From positions 3,100,001-3,164,000 of the forward strand of contig JAUSZU010000001.1 in the NCBI GenBank assembly GCA_030817875.1: DNA of 64,000 nt. Direction: 5' to 3'. The position numbers were made by a program, and so were the translations under genes. Positions within the stretch are counted from its first letter, which is position 1. The number at the start of each line of letters is the position of its first letter. Of this stretch, positions 6,687 to 16,372 are shown piece by piece. The notes beneath the pieces are model-generated. The model saw only the letters and a program-made list of their open reading frames with translations. It ran no database searches and had not been told where the DNA came from. This DNA is from Flavobacterium sp. W4I14. GTDB taxonomy: Bacteria > Bacteroidota > Bacteroidia > Sphingobacteriales > Sphingobacteriaceae.

Positions 6687-8012
6687 TCAGAAAACCAGGT
6701 TTCCATCATGGATCAGTGATTTAACAGGCGATACCCTTGATACGGCTTCTGCAGAGCAACTGGCATCAACAAGAACCAGATTGGCTTTATCGCCTGTGTT
6801 AGGCCATTGTCTATTTACCTTATCATCTAAGGGAAGAATATTACCTGTAGCCAGTTTCAATATCCTTGAAAGTTCAAATTCTGTACGATAGCCATAAATT
6901 TGAGCAGCTATATTGGCCTTTTGCAAAATGCTTCCTGTACCAAAAGTATTCCAATGGTCAACAATACAATCATTACCCGCTACCACTTCTACACCATACT
7001 TGTACAGTGCGGGGATGGGCATTGGGTTACCAGAAAGCGGAATGGTTGAAGCTATTCCCATTTTTGCAGCGCCAACTTTTTCAGCAATTTCTTCGGTTTT
7101 GGCTTTATCGAGATACCGCAATGCAAAAGCATGGCTCACATAGGTTTTTCCTTTCAGCGATGGGTTTTCCATTACTTTATCAATCAGGTATTCGATTGTT
7201 TTCAAACCAGATTCGCCTGATTCGTGGAGGTGGATATCGATCCCCTTTCCATGATCTAGCGCCAACTGTACCACAAAATCCATGTGTTTTTCAATACCAC
7301 CATCAATTGAAGTTGGATCAAGACCACCAATAAAGTCTATATCCATTTTGGCTGCTTCTTTCAGCAGTTCCGCAGATTTAGTATAATAGATACCATGCTG
7401 TGGGAAAGCCACCAGCTCTGCCTCAAAAGATTTATTTTTATGCAATAATGCGGTTTCTAAATGCTTCAGCGAGTCTAATCCCGAGGTAGGATCGATATTT
7501 ACGTGTGACCGGGCGTAACTTGTTCCATAAGATTGAAGTAACTCAATTAATTTTTCACTACGCGGTATAGAAGTTTTTAACAGCTCAGGAATGATCTGTT
7601 GTTCGAAAGCAATCATATCCTTTACAGATCTGTTCTTCTTCAAATGCGCTTGCCACGGCAATCCATAATAGGTTTTATCCAGATGGATGTGCATATCTCT
7701 GAAAGCTGGGAGCATTAACAATCCCTTTGCATCGATTGCTTTTGCACTAGGGTTATTGGGAAGAACACGCTTCACCTTACCGTCTTCAATCTCAATAATG
7801 AAAAGTTCGGTTTTCGTTTTGATTACCTCATCCTGATCATATTCGAATCCCGTTTCGAGCCTAACATTTTTTAAGGTCAAAGTTTTTTCTGAGAAACGGG
7901 TTATATTTTCATCTGCAATGGCCTGTTTTGCTGACAATAAACAGGTGCTTGCAAGCAAAATAGATGAGCTTTTAATAAAGTCTTTTCTTGAGATGGAATT
8001 TGGGTTTATCAT
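6687..8012 (-). CDS. Amidohydrolase-superfamily enzyme, cytosine-deaminase-like
   Basis: A 441-residue metal-dependent hydrolase. The N-terminus (SRKDFIKSSSILLASTCLLS) is a signal peptide with a Tat-like SRKDF motif, suggesting periplasmic or membrane location, unusual for cytosolic CodA. Metal and catalytic motifs are in the expected order: DMHIHLDKTYYG (HxH), SHVNIDP, DIHLHESGESG, YVSHAFAL and VVAGNDCIVDHW with the late Asp. These fit the cytosine deaminase/isopropylammelide amidohydrolase branch, which removes an amino or alkylamino group from a ring or cleaves cyclic amides. The substrate is unknown. The AraC gene immediately upstream on the same strand is a candidate regulator. Confidence 0.85.
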   Translation of the reverse strand: MINPNSISRKDFIKSSSILLASTCLLSAKQAIADENITRFSEKTLTLKNVRLETGFEYDQDEVIKTKTELFIIEIEDGKVKRVLPNNPSAKAIDAKGLLMLPAFRDMHIHLDKTYYGLPWQAHLKKNRSVKDMIAFEQQIIPELLKTSIPRSEKLIELLQSYGTSYARSHVNIDPTSGLDSLKHLETALLHKNKSFEAELVAFPQHGIYYTKSAELLKEAAKMDIDFIGGLDPTSIDGGIEKHMDFVVQLALDHGKGIDIHLHESGESGLKTIEYLIDKVMENPSLKGKTYVSHAFALRYLDKAKTEEIAEKVGAAKMGIASTIPLSGNPMPIPALYKYGVEVVAGNDCIVDHWNTFGTGSILQKANIAAQIYGYRTEFELSRILKLATGNILPLDDKVNRQWPNTGDKANLVLVDASCSAEAVSRVSPVKSLIHDGNLVF

Positions 8013-8049
8013 AACAGGATTCTTTATTACAAAAATAACCTTCTGTTAT
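8011..8049 (-). promoter_or_regulatory. Candidate promoter and flanking inverted repeat upstream of the amidohydrolase
   Basis: On the minus strand TATTTTTG (8030-8037) matches the -7 box TAnnTTTG, 18 bases before the ATG. It is flanked by an inverted repeat, ATAACAG (8011-8017) and CTGTTAT (8043-8049), which could be an operator. No clear -33 TTTG was found. Confidence 0.35.
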
Positions 8050-8140
8050 GTTTATGAATAGTAGGATTTATATTAAAAATTGTATCATTTATAACTATCT
8101 ACACTTATTTATCGAATTTACAGCTTATATCTTGCTCAAT

Positions 8141-8989
8141 TCATAACTGTTCGCGAAATGCACGTGGGGTAATTCGGGTTTGATTTTTAAAGAATTTAGA
8201 GAAATAAGCGACGTCATAAAACCCAAGATCGAAGGCAATCGCTTTAATGGGTCTTTCGGTAGTTAATAAAATCCGTTTTGCTTCGAGGATTAAACGTTCG
8301 TGAATGAGTGCAGTGGCTGATACATGAAAATGCTTTTTACAGAGCATGTTCAGATAGTTTGCCGAAATATTTAACTGATCGGCGTAAAATCCAACAAGTT
8401 TTTCCTTCTTAAAATGCATATCGATCAGCGAGCGGTATTTAAACAACACAGGTTTGGTTTGGTAAACCGTTTGGTTATTGAACAATGTTTCTGCTTCTTC
8501 ACTAACCATCAGCGCAATAAGCCTGATCCTGGCATTGATAATTTCCCAAATTATGGCAGGCTTTGCGAGTTCGGATCTGATGCGCTGAAATTCGTATAGG
8601 ATTTTTCCGTAAGCTTCGGCACTTAAATTTATTACCGGATAATTTTGGTATAAGATTAATGAAAAACGTAAAGAATTGGCCAGCGTTTCGAATATGCCCC
8701 TACTAATCATAAGTTGATGGGCAAGGGTTTCTTCGCCGAGCTCCCATTTATGGATCTGCTCGGGAAACAATAAGTGCAACTGACTCCCGGTGACCTGGTG
8801 ATCTACAAAATCGATGGTGTGTATGCCGCTTCCCTCCTCAAAAAGCATAAAAAGGAAAAAATCATGTTTATGTGGTTTTTCGATATGCCTTTTTCCAATT
8901 ATTTCATGATACAGCAAGTTATTTCCCGAATCTTGCTCGGGCCAGAATTCACTGATATCGAGTATAGGAAAATTTGCAATCGCATCCAT
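8141..8989 (-). CDS. AraC-family transcriptional regulator
   Basis: A 282-residue one-component regulator. The N-terminal half is a cupin-like sensor (RHIEKPHKHDFFLFMLFEEG, LHLLFPEQIHKWELGE). The last ~95 residues carry the double helix-turn-helix: FYADQLNISANYLNMLCKKH and, for the second helix pair, ERPIKAIAFDLGFYDVAYFS followed by FFKNQTRITPRAFRE. Length and order are typical for AraC/XylS regulators that sense a small molecule and activate nearby genes. It is transcribed toward the amidohydrolase, 128 bases upstream of it, and divergently from the membrane-tethered regulator at 9240, so either could be a target. Confidence 0.93.
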   Translation of the reverse strand: MDAIANFPILDISEFWPEQDSGNNLLYHEIIGKRHIEKPHKHDFFLFMLFEEGSGIHTIDFVDHQVTGSQLHLLFPEQIHKWELGEETLAHQLMISRGIFETLANSLRFSLILYQNYPVINLSAEAYGKILYEFQRIRSELAKPAIIWEIINARIRLIALMVSEEAETLFNNQTVYQTKPVLFKYRSLIDMHFKKEKLVGFYADQLNISANYLNMLCKKHFHVSATALIHERLILEAKRILLTTERPIKAIAFDLGFYDVAYFSKFFKNQTRITPRAFREQL

Positions 8990-9084
8990 CGGCGAAAAAT
9001 ACCATTTTTGTATAGAAGTTACGAAAAAAGAAGATGGAAAGTGAATGAAGGAGTATTATTACGCAGGTTTTATGGAGATGAAGG

Positions 9085-9157
9085 ATCATGATTTAATTTT
9101 ATATCCTGTAGCTTCGGCAAAATCATGATGGTTTCATATCGGATAAAATTGATTCAT
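9085..9157. other. Divergent intergenic region with palindromes and an imperfect inverted repeat
   Basis: The palindrome ATCATGAT occurs twice (9085-9092 and 9122-9129). TTTAATTTTATATCC near 9092-9106 is nearly the inverse of GGATAAAATTGATTC near 9141-9156. It lies between the divergent AraC gene and the winged-helix gene, so it may contain regulator-binding sites or form a cruciform; no function is proven. Confidence 0.4.
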
Positions 9158-9196
9158 CGAAATTACTTTGATATCTTTCCGTCTGAAGAACCAGGA

Positions 9197-9230
9197 TTGT
9201 AAATAAAAATGCAACCTTTGTAAATAAAAA
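9197..9230 (+). promoter_or_regulatory. Direct repeat TTGTAAATAAAAA x2 at 21-bp spacing before the winged-helix gene
   Basis: TTGTAAATAAAAA at 9197-9209 recurs exactly at 9218-9230, 21 bp apart (two helical turns), ending 9 bases before the ATG at 9240. Such spacing suits a dimeric regulator binding one DNA face; autoregulation by the adjacent protein is possible. It could also be a chance AT-rich duplication. Confidence 0.45.
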
Positions 9231-9239
9231 CCTGACACC

Positions 9240-10130
9240 ATGCATCTTAGCCGAAATCTCCTCTTCGAGAAACGCAAATACTTGTTTGGATCGATAATAC
9301 TTTTGTTTATCGCTGCAATCTGTGTAGCTTTCAGTATGGCTGGCAGTAACGACTTTGATATCTCCAGAAGGGAAGTTTTGCTGCGCCGGATCGGGCATGA
9401 ACTACTTCTACAGTCGGGCGACAGTATATCGAGGGTTCTTCCTATAAAAAAGATCGCTGAAAATGAATACCAGATCGCATTTGAGAATGAGCTGACTTTT
9501 CAACCCGACTCCTTGGTGAATACCACTCAGCGTTTGTTTACCAAAGACCCGCTCATAAGTGATTATGTTGTTAACGTACTAAACTGTGGCAATGCCAGTG
9601 TAGCTTATGGGTATGCTATATCCAAAAACAAAAAAGATGATATTGTTACATGCAGAGGAAGAAAGCAGCCCAGGGCATGTTACATGATTAACATTAAATT
9701 CAAACCGACCGGCATAAATACAGCCAAAAACAGATATCTTCTGGGCGGCCTGCCACTTTTAGCCTTTGTTGGATTTATTTTTTTTAGATCTGTTAAACGG
9801 CGAAAAGCTCTACCTAATGGTGAGCATAATAGCCTGTTCACTTTGGGCTCGGTATTGTTCGATGCGAAAAATCGGAAGCTCACTATCAAGGAAAATACAA
9901 TAGAACTAACCGGAACGGAAGCCCGTGTATTGCTCATTTTCGCATTATCTCCCAATGAAACCATAGACAGAAGCCGGTTACAAAAAGAGATATGGGAAGA
10001 TGAAGGTGTTATTGTGGGCCGAAGTTTGGATATGTTCATATCCAAACTTAGAAAAAAGCTTGAAGATGATCCGCGTATCAATATTGTTGTTGTACGCGGC
10101 AAAGGATATAAGCTTGAAATTAGTGTTTAA
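9240..10130 (+). CDS. Membrane-tethered winged-helix (OmpR/ToxR-type) transcription regulator
   Basis: 296 residues in an unusual order. A first membrane segment (YLFGSIILLFIAAICVAF, ~14-31) is followed by a ~130-residue extracytoplasmic domain with two or three Cys (VVNVLNCGN, IVTCRGRKQPRACYM) that could form a disulfide. A second membrane segment (YLLGGLPLLAFVGFIFF, ~165-182) leads to a C-terminal OmpR-type winged-helix domain (LTGTEARVLLIFALSPNETI, SRLQKEIWEDEGVIVGRSLD, INIVVVRGKGYKLEI). There is no receiver or kinase, so a periplasmic signal is probably passed directly to DNA, as in ToxR/CadC but with the DNA-binding domain C-terminal. The extracytoplasmic domain is not recognised. Direct repeats in the promoter suggest autoregulation. 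Confidence 0.85.
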   Translation: MHLSRNLLFEKRKYLFGSIILLFIAAICVAFSMAGSNDFDISRREVLLRRIGHELLLQSGDSISRVLPIKKIAENEYQIAFENELTFQPDSLVNTTQRLFTKDPLISDYVVNVLNCGNASVAYGYAISKNKKDDIVTCRGRKQPRACYMINIKFKPTGINTAKNRYLLGGLPLLAFVGFIFFRSVKRRKALPNGEHNSLFTLGSVLFDAKNRKLTIKENTIELTGTEARVLLIFALSPNETIDRSRLQKEIWEDEGVIVGRSLDMFISKLRKKLEDDPRINIVVVRGKGYKLEISV

Positions 10131-10193
10131 AAGATCTCTCCCGAAAGTTCGGGATTGCACTCCATCCGATAGCTATCTGATCGAGATGACGAC
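10131..10193. repeat. Partial copy of the dispersed intergenic repeat
   Basis: AAGATCTCTCCCGAAAGTTC and GATCGAGATGACGA resemble the right half of the copy at 4765-4854, without a matching left arm. It sits between the convergent winged-helix and GH95 genes. Nothing else is seen up to 10278. Confidence 0.55.
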
Positions 10194-10278
10194 CACTCTA
10201 TTAGAATCTGTTAATGGCAGGCTGTCAAAGACAGTGGTCTATCGCGCTAGTTCGTCAAATTAAAAGCTAAGACAGCAT

Positions 10279-12768
10279 CTACCGCAACGTTTTTTGCTGT
10301 AAAGCAGTAAATTGGTATGTTTTATTTTTACTGGTTTTAAACTTAGTCTCGTAGCCTCCGGTATTTTTTTTGGACCTGGTCTTTACTCCATTTATCCTTA
10401 TTGGCAGATCTGTTTGCAAAATACATTCGTTTCCATTTATTGATTTTATTGACCCTGCCTGCAACTTCATGTTTTTCCAGGTAATCGCTATCTCAAATCC
10501 GCCCCGGGCTTTAAGGCCTTTTATTTCACCTTCATTCCAGGCTTTTGGTAACGCTGGCAATAACTGGATAAAGCCAAGGTGACTCTGCATCAGCATTTCA
10601 GCCATTCCGGCAGTACCGGCAAAATTGCCATCAATCTGGAACGGCGGATGTGCATCAAAAAAATTCGGATAGGTACCACCTCCCATAACACTGCCACCAG
10701 TAGTTTCCACATAGTTTAACAATTGGCGGATCAGGCTATATGCATGGTCTCCATCCTGTAGTCTTGCCCACCAATTAATCTTCCAGCCTTTACTCCAGCC
10801 GGTACCATCGTCTCCCCGTATTTCAAGGGACTTTCTTGCTGCCGCAAAAAACGCTGGTGTTAAGGGTGAGATCTCGCGGCCTGGATATAAACCAAAAAGG
10901 TGAGAAACATGCCTGTGATGGATATCTGTTTCAGTAAAATCCCTATACCATTCCTGGATCTGTCCTTTACTTCCGATCTTTAACGGATAGAGTTTCTTCT
11001 GTTTTGAAATCAGTAAATCACGGAAAGTATTATCAGTACCTATAACATTTGCAGCATCAATCACGTTTGCAAAAAGATCCCTGATAATGGACATATCCAT
11101 TGTGGTTGCTACAGACACCGACTGTTGATTTCCGTCCATGTCTTTAAACTTATTTTCTGGAGAGGTTGCGGGCGCAGTAACCAGATAACCATCCTTGTCT
11201 TCAACCAGCCAGTCTAAGGTAAAAAGTGCCGCTTCCTTCATCACCGGGTAGGCTTTTTCGACAAGGAATTTCTTATCTCCAGTATACCTGTAATGTTCAT
11301 ACAAATGCTGGCAAAGCCAGTTTCCTCCCATTGCCCAATTCGCCCAAACAGGGTCGCCGGCACCCCTATCTCCTACCGGGTTGCTTAAAGCCCATAAATC
11401 TGAATTGTGGTGTGCAACCCAACCGTTTGCACTGTAAAATTCCTTTGCGCTTGCCTTTCCAGTTTTTGATAAACTTTGTATCCAGTTCAAAAGCGGCATA
11501 TGCATTTCTGAAAGATTAGTTATTTCCGCAGGCCAGTAATTCATCTGGGTGTTGATATTAATGGTATAATTTGAACTCCAAGGTGCCCGGAGCTCCTTGT
11601 TCCAGATTCCCTGAAGATTTGCCGGCGGTCCACCAGGGCGGGATGAGGACATCAGCAGGTACCTTCCATATTGAAAATATAATATTTCCAAACCCGGATC
11701 ATAAATTCCCGAAGCATATCGCTTTAACCTTTCATCAGCAGGTAAATCGGCATTTGGATTATTAGCCAGCGTATCCTTAACATGGAAAGATACCCGGGCG
11801 AAATATTTTTTAAAATCGGCAACATGTGCATTAAAAATATGTAGATAAGTCTTTTGGGAAGCTTTATCAATCAAATCGGAAACCAGTTTATTTTCATCCT
11901 TCCCCTCTTTATCCGGACATTTATCAAAGCCATTATAGCTTGTCGCCGCAGCTACGTATAACCATACTTCGGTAGCGTCAGATATGAGCAAATGATCGTT
12001 TTGCGCATTCACACTTCCATCTTTGCTTATTGCTTTTATCCGGTATTGAAACCGCATCCCGTTGCATCCGCCCGTATCTCCGTAAATAACCGGCTCTATA
12101 CCTTTAGGATTGTAATACGACGGATTTACATTGGCCGGCGCCTTGCCGCTTACAATAAGTTCGTTGTTGAACTGCGTAGATAACCGGTAATTAAGCAAGC
12201 TATTTACAGCTACCGTAAATTTGAGTTTACCAACCTGATTTGCCCTGATCCTTACTACCATTATGTTATCTGGGGCGGAAGTAAAAATCTCCCTCGTATA
12301 TTCTACACCATTGACAGTAAAGCGCGTAGTAGAAAGTCCGTTTGTCAGATTCAAATCTCGGTAATAATTATCGGCTTTCGAGCTTCCAAAATCGTGTTTG
12401 ATCATTATATCGCCCATTGGCAGATAGGACTGTGAATAAAGGCCCTGCATCTTTTTAGACAGTTGATTTGCTTCTGTATAATTTTCGTTTTTCAGTAATG
12501 CTTCACGTAACTTGGGAAGGTAATTTTTAGCTTCGGGGTTTACCTCCTTTTTTACTGGGCCGCCGCTCCACAATGTACTTTCATTAAGCTGCAAGAGTTC
12601 TTGTTCTATTCCTCCAAAAACCATGGCCCCGATTCTTCCATTCCCAACCGGTAAAGCCTCTACCCATTTCTCTGCAGGTTTGTTATACCACAATTTTAAA
12701 CTATTGGTATGCTGAGAAAAACCATAGAGAGAGAAAAAAGATAAAAAACAGGTCAATAAATACTTCAT
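10279..12768 (-). CDS. GH95-family glycoside hydrolase (alpha-L-fucosidase/alpha-L-galactosidase type)
   Basis: 829 residues with a signal peptide ([18 protein letters not shown]). GH95 signatures run in order: [61 protein letters not shown] (the Asn-rich base region), [23 protein letters not shown] (candidate general acid Glu) and [16 protein letters not shown] (Asp that activates the Asn). GH95 enzymes act by inversion on alpha-1,2-fucosyl or alpha-L-galactosyl ends. The usual QIDGNFG reads QIDGNFA here, a mild change. It is downstream of the SusCD locus but separated from it by a strong terminator (12838-12872), so it may have its own promoter. It is the nearest glycosidase to that locus. 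Confidence 0.93.
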   Translation of the reverse strand: MKYLLTCFLSFFSLYGFSQHTNSLKLWYNKPAEKWVEALPVGNGRIGAMVFGGIEQELLQLNESTLWSGGPVKKEVNPEAKNYLPKLREALLKNENYTEANQLSKKMQGLYSQSYLPMGDIMIKHDFGSSKADNYYRDLNLTNGLSTTRFTVNGVEYTREIFTSAPDNIMVVRIRANQVGKLKFTVAVNSLLNYRLSTQFNNELIVSGKAPANVNPSYYNPKGIEPVIYGDTGGCNGMRFQYRIKAISKDGSVNAQNDHLLISDATEVWLYVAAATSYNGFDKCPDKEGKDENKLVSDLIDKASQKTYLHIFNAHVADFKKYFARVSFHVKDTLANNPNADLPADERLKRYASGIYDPGLEILYFQYGRYLLMSSSRPGGPPANLQGIWNKELRAPWSSNYTININTQMNYWPAEITNLSEMHMPLLNWIQSLSKTGKASAKEFYSANGWVAHHNSDLWALSNPVGDRGAGDPVWANWAMGGNWLCQHLYEHYRYTGDKKFLVEKAYPVMKEAALFTLDWLVEDKDGYLVTAPATSPENKFKDMDGNQQSVSVATTMDMSIIRDLFANVIDAANVIGTDNTFRDLLISKQKKLYPLKIGSKGQIQEWYRDFTETDIHHRHVSHLFGLYPGREISPLTPAFFAAARKSLEIRGDDGTGWSKGWKINWWARLQDGDHAYSLIRQLLNYVETTGGSVMGGGTYPNFFDAHPPFQIDGNFAGTAGMAEMLMQSHLGFIQLLPALPKAWNEGEIKGLKARGGFEIAITWKNMKLQAGSIKSINGNECILQTDLPIRINGVKTRSKKNTGGYETKFKTSKNKTYQFTALQQKTLR

Positions 12769-12837
12769 ATTGTGATTAAGTTAATGCACAGCCATCAGGA
12801 CTGGTCAAGTCGGTTTCAAATTTATTTAAAAATCAGC

Positions 12838-12872
12838 TTGATGATGAACGGAATTTCTTCGTTCATCATCAA
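12838..12872 (-). terminator. Intrinsic terminator ending the long SusCD operon
   Basis: TTGATGATGAACG (12838-12850) and CGTTCATCATCAA (12860-12872) form a perfect 13-bp stem with a 9-base loop. On the minus strand it is followed by GCTGATTTTTAAATAAATTT. It begins 16 bases after the stop of the LamG lipoprotein gene. Confidence 0.85.
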
Positions 12873-12887
12873 AGCTAATAAAAAACC

Positions 12888-14636
12888 CTATTGATTTAAC
12901 CAGACCCTTCCATCCAGTTTCCAGCTATCAGGCGGCGCAATGGCCAGCCAGCTCAGGATCTGGCGTGTAAGATCTGTTGTTTTTGGAACCAATAAGGCTA
13001 AATCTCCTGTGGGGGGTGGACAGATGATATCATTTAAAGTATCCCATTGTAAAGTAGTGCCGGTACCAACTGAAACATAAAAATCGTTTTTGGCCGGGCT
13101 TTCATCTTTAATAATTAGGCCACTGCCATCATTTGCCGGCCAATAACCAATTAGGCGGTTCCAGTAGGGATGTGACTGATTGACCCTCGTATCGCATGAA
13201 AATTGGGAAATCACAGCATCGGGTAGCGCTGCTTTCCAGATGCGGATATCACTGAGGTAACCATCAAAAGGATTATTAAGGTCAACGGGAATGAGGCCCA
13301 TTTGTAAGGGTGCGGAGTTATTCATTGTTCCGAAATTGTCTGGCAGTATTTTCTCTGCAACATATTTACCATCGCGGAAATAACGGATTACTCTTTTAAA
13401 ATCGCGGTTCAGAACCACAACAGCAAGACTATGCCAATTTCCGTCGATAAGATTCGTTGGATCGTCAGCTGCCTGATGATCCTGGCCGGGTGTTCCCATA
13501 AAAAACCGCCATCTATCCGACTCCCAACCAAATGCCCATCCATTTCCGACCTTTTTGGTCTTATCAAATCTTTTAGAGAAAAATACCGGCCATTCATATC
13601 GATAACTGGTACCGCGAATATTTTTTTTGACCTTTAATTCGATTGTAAAAGATATGGTATCTCCAAAATTATAAATGTTATTGTTGTTCTTGACTTCAGC
13701 CCGGACCGAGGTCGCCGGAGTTGCAGCCGAACTGGCGGGATTGGAATACAAGCGCAAAAATTTACCCGTATACTTATTACCGGTGAACGGTTTATCAAGA
13801 AGATACGGCTTATAACCGGTGTTGGCTATAACTGTAAATGTATTGGCTTTAGGATAGCTAAAAATGGTTTTGTCATCTTGCTCAACCGGGATTACTGCTT
13901 GTCCGCCGTGATTGGAAGTCAGCACGATCAACCAGTCTTCTTTTGCGTAGTTCTTTCTGGATTTTAATGCCGAGAGGATTTCTCCAAGATATTGGTCAAA
14001 CTGCAATATGGCACTTTTATAAGCCGGAAAGGAATTGTCGTACCCAAATTGGGTTCCGGCGGCATTAACCGCTCCAAACTGCCCTACTATCAAGGCTGAG
14101 GCATCGTTTCCAAGTTCAGAAATAATTGCGGTTTTAACTTCTGCATCAGTGCTGTAGGATTGACTGATATCGGCACCTGTAGTTAATTTATCTTTAAACA
14201 ATGCCGAGGCAGCGAATGCGGCAGTTCTTGTATCTGGTTTTATAGATTTAATCCGCTGGAAGATTTCCGGATACTGATCCAGTTTATTTCCGGTAAAAGA
14301 ATCGTCAATAATTTTATGTTTTGCTTTATTAACACCCGTAAGTAAATCTGCCCAGCCATTGCCATTATTTGACAGACTATCGCTAAGCGAATTCCACGAA
14401 TAGGTCGCATTTTTAGTCAATGCTGTAATATTAGGGGCCTGCGAATCCCGTACCGACCAGCCTCTTGCCCCATCTACAATCAGGTATAAAACTTTTCTGC
14501 TTTTTGCTACCGCCGTTGTCGAATCGCTGTACTCCTTTGAAGGCAGTAGCTTATCAAATCCACTATTGCATGATAATATCACAATACCAAGGGTAAAAAG
14601 TGCTATCATGCCTGTTATCAATCTATAATTCTTCAT
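12888..14636 (-). CDS. Lipoprotein with degenerate alkaline-phosphatase-like domain, LamG domain and DUF4983-like tail
   Basis: About 582 residues from the Met at 14636 (MKNYRLITGMIALFTLGIVI, then LSCNS lipobox); the longer frame from 14675 overlaps the upstream gene. Residues ~35-270 follow the alkaline phosphatase/phosphodiesterase fold: KVLYLIVDGARGW, APNITALTKNA, WADLLTGVNKAKH, GQFGAVNAAGTQFGYD and DWLIVLTSNHGG. Where active relatives have VDxxGHxxG and SDHGG, this protein has VNAAGTQFG and SNHGG, so key metal ligands are replaced and it is probably a binding pseudoenzyme. The middle (~330-500) is a LamG/concanavalin-like domain (LQMGLIPVDLNNPFDGYLSD). The C-terminal ~80 residues fit DUF4983. 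It is the last gene of the operon and likely surface-exposed for glycan binding. Confidence 0.8.
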   Translation of the reverse strand: MKNYRLITGMIALFTLGIVILSCNSGFDKLLPSKEYSDSTTAVAKSRKVLYLIVDGARGWSVRDSQAPNITALTKNATYSWNSLSDSLSNNGNGWADLLTGVNKAKHKIIDDSFTGNKLDQYPEIFQRIKSIKPDTRTAAFAASALFKDKLTTGADISQSYSTDAEVKTAIISELGNDASALIVGQFGAVNAAGTQFGYDNSFPAYKSAILQFDQYLGEILSALKSRKNYAKEDWLIVLTSNHGGQAVIPVEQDDKTIFSYPKANTFTVIANTGYKPYLLDKPFTGNKYTGKFLRLYSNPASSAATPATSVRAEVKNNNNIYNFGDTISFTIELKVKKNIRGTSYRYEWPVFFSKRFDKTKKVGNGWAFGWESDRWRFFMGTPGQDHQAADDPTNLIDGNWHSLAVVVLNRDFKRVIRYFRDGKYVAEKILPDNFGTMNNSAPLQMGLIPVDLNNPFDGYLSDIRIWKAALPDAVISQFSCDTRVNQSHPYWNRLIGYWPANDGSGLIIKDESPAKNDFYVSVGTGTTLQWDTLNDIICPPPTGDLALLVPKTTDLTRQILSWLAIAPPDSWKLDGRVWLNQ

Positions 14637-14664
14637 TTTCTTAACTATTAAAAGATTTTCCGGT

Positions 14665-16326
14665 CTATTTTTCAAATACTAAGCGGGTAATATTGTTTGC
14701 TGCTGTATCATCGATCTGGCTAAACGATCCGATAAGCATAACAGCCATCTGTCCGGTTGAATTGGTTGTTTCATAAAGATCATTCACGTATCCCTTGATA
14801 CTTCCGATCGCATTGTAGCCCTTAGCCAAATCTCCGGTAGGTGTTAACACCATAAAACCTGATCGCCTGATCCCATTATAAGTGGAAAAGACACCGCTTA
14901 CTACGACCATACCGTTTGAGAGCTGTTTGGCAAAAGTGGCCCCGCCATCTGAAGAAAATCCTTTTGATACAAATGACTGATCAATGGAACCATCTTCATT
15001 AAGTAAGGCGATTCCCTTGGCCGGCACGCCGTTGTAGCTGCTAAAAGACCCTGTAATTAAATACTTCCGGTTAAGCGGATTGTAGGTTATCGAACCAATG
15101 GACTGATCTGCGCCTGTGCCCGAATTAAAAACTGGATCTACTGTTCCATTTAAATTTAACCGGACGATCCGCCCGGCAGGAAGCTCATCAAACTTATTGA
15201 AAGATCCAACCACAATCAGTTTTCCGTCAGCCTGCATATAGGAGCTGGATACAAACCCGTTTCCGGCAGGCAGGCCCATGTTATTTGTACTATTGAACCG
15301 GAACGTTTTGTCCAGTGATCCATCGGCATTGAAACGCACAACCTGAGGGGTCTCCACACTGTCGATGACAATACTATCGGCATAAAGGGTGACACCGGAG
15401 ATTACGACAGGCTTCCTGGAAATATCATATCGTTTGCTGATATAATACTTGAAATTACCGGTTGCTGTTAATTTATTCTGGTAATTATAAATTTTTCCGA
15501 TGGTAGAATTAGTCCCTCCATTAAAAGCAGGAACGGCCTTTTTCTTTCCTGTAGCCGGAATACCCGGAGCCAGGCTATGGTTGGTACTATAAGTATCTAC
15601 AAGCACCGAATCTACTTCGCCACTGGCGCTAAGCTGGGTAATATTGTTAATATTTGTCAAAATGGATCTTCCGGCGTTAAAATAAAAGCCCGAAAAACTA
15701 CCTGCGGTTATATATTTATCCCCCAGCGGAGCAATTCCGTACAATGAACCGTCTGCACCGCCTGAACGGAAAGAAATATCGGCACCGCCATTTTTAAATG
15801 CGCGTACAATGCGGTTTACCGGAGTGATGATGCCTTTGCCATCATAATCGGTAAATGCTCCAAGAAAAATAAAGCGGTCATCTGTTAATGGGTAATAAGC
15901 AAAAATGTCCTTGTTTGCGCCACCGCTAACCCTAAACTCCGGATCTATACTAATCTTTCCACTGACTTTAAACCTTGGTCCAAAAAACACCTGATCGTTT
16001 ATAGATAATGTAGCAACGCCCGTACTTGCATCTTCAGGCACTTTGACGGTGATGCCTGTTGCCGTAATACTGAGTATTTCAGCCTTCTGTCCATTAAAGG
16101 AAAATACAGCCAGGTCTTTATACGGCAATAAACCTGTTGCAGCAAATGTAACCGTACTTCCGCCAGTTGCTTCCTGAGGCACCGGAGCCGTGGTGAGACT
16201 GAGGCTAACCCCCAAGGGTTGCTTTCCACCCTCATAGGGATTTTCATAAACTTCACTTTTCTTACAGGCCGTAATAAAAAGTATGGTTAAAAAAGCCAGT
16301 GTTAAACTGATATATTTTGAATTCAT
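14665..16326 (-). CDS. DUF5008-like lipoprotein with IPT/TIG domain and beta-propeller-like repeats
   Basis: 553 residues; lipobox in MNSKYISLTLAFLTILFITA followed by CKKSE. An IPT/TIG-like Ig domain (~40-125: GGSTVTFAATGLLPYKDLAV, GITVKVPEDASTGVATLSIN) is followed by a run of ~50-60 residue repeats of the delta-60/DUF5122 type, such as QVVRFNADGSLDKTFRF, IVRLNLNGTVDPVFNSGTG and IALLNEDGSIDQSFVS. The layout fits DUF5008 proteins of Sphingobacteriaceae. It probably acts as an outer-membrane surface lipoprotein binding polysaccharide with the SusCD pair. The start is clear; the downstream lipoprotein begins 28 bases after the stop. No enzymatic motif is visible. Confidence 0.8.
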   Translation of the reverse strand: MNSKYISLTLAFLTILFITACKKSEVYENPYEGGKQPLGVSLSLTTAPVPQEATGGSTVTFAATGLLPYKDLAVFSFNGQKAEILSITATGITVKVPEDASTGVATLSINDQVFFGPRFKVSGKISIDPEFRVSGGANKDIFAYYPLTDDRFIFLGAFTDYDGKGIITPVNRIVRAFKNGGADISFRSGGADGSLYGIAPLGDKYITAGSFSGFYFNAGRSILTNINNITQLSASGEVDSVLVDTYSTNHSLAPGIPATGKKKAVPAFNGGTNSTIGKIYNYQNKLTATGNFKYYISKRYDISRKPVVISGVTLYADSIVIDSVETPQVVRFNADGSLDKTFRFNSTNNMGLPAGNGFVSSSYMQADGKLIVVGSFNKFDELPAGRIVRLNLNGTVDPVFNSGTGADQSIGSITYNPLNRKYLITGSFSSYNGVPAKGIALLNEDGSIDQSFVSKGFSSDGGATFAKQLSNGMVVVSGVFSTYNGIRRSGFMVLTPTGDLAKGYNAIGSIKGYVNDLYETTNSTGQMAVMLIGSFSQIDDTAANNITRLVFEK

Positions 16327-16372
16327 TATCTTAATTTTAAATAATCCGTTTTATAAAATTTTAATATCCTCG

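Noticed and set aside
6866..7333. A 155-codon plus-strand ORF
   Set aside because: It is antisense to the well-supported amidohydrolase and has no signal or domain character.
9123..9398. A 91-codon minus-strand ORF
   Set aside because: It overlaps the start of the membrane-tethered regulator on the other strand and the intergenic repeats; no family features.
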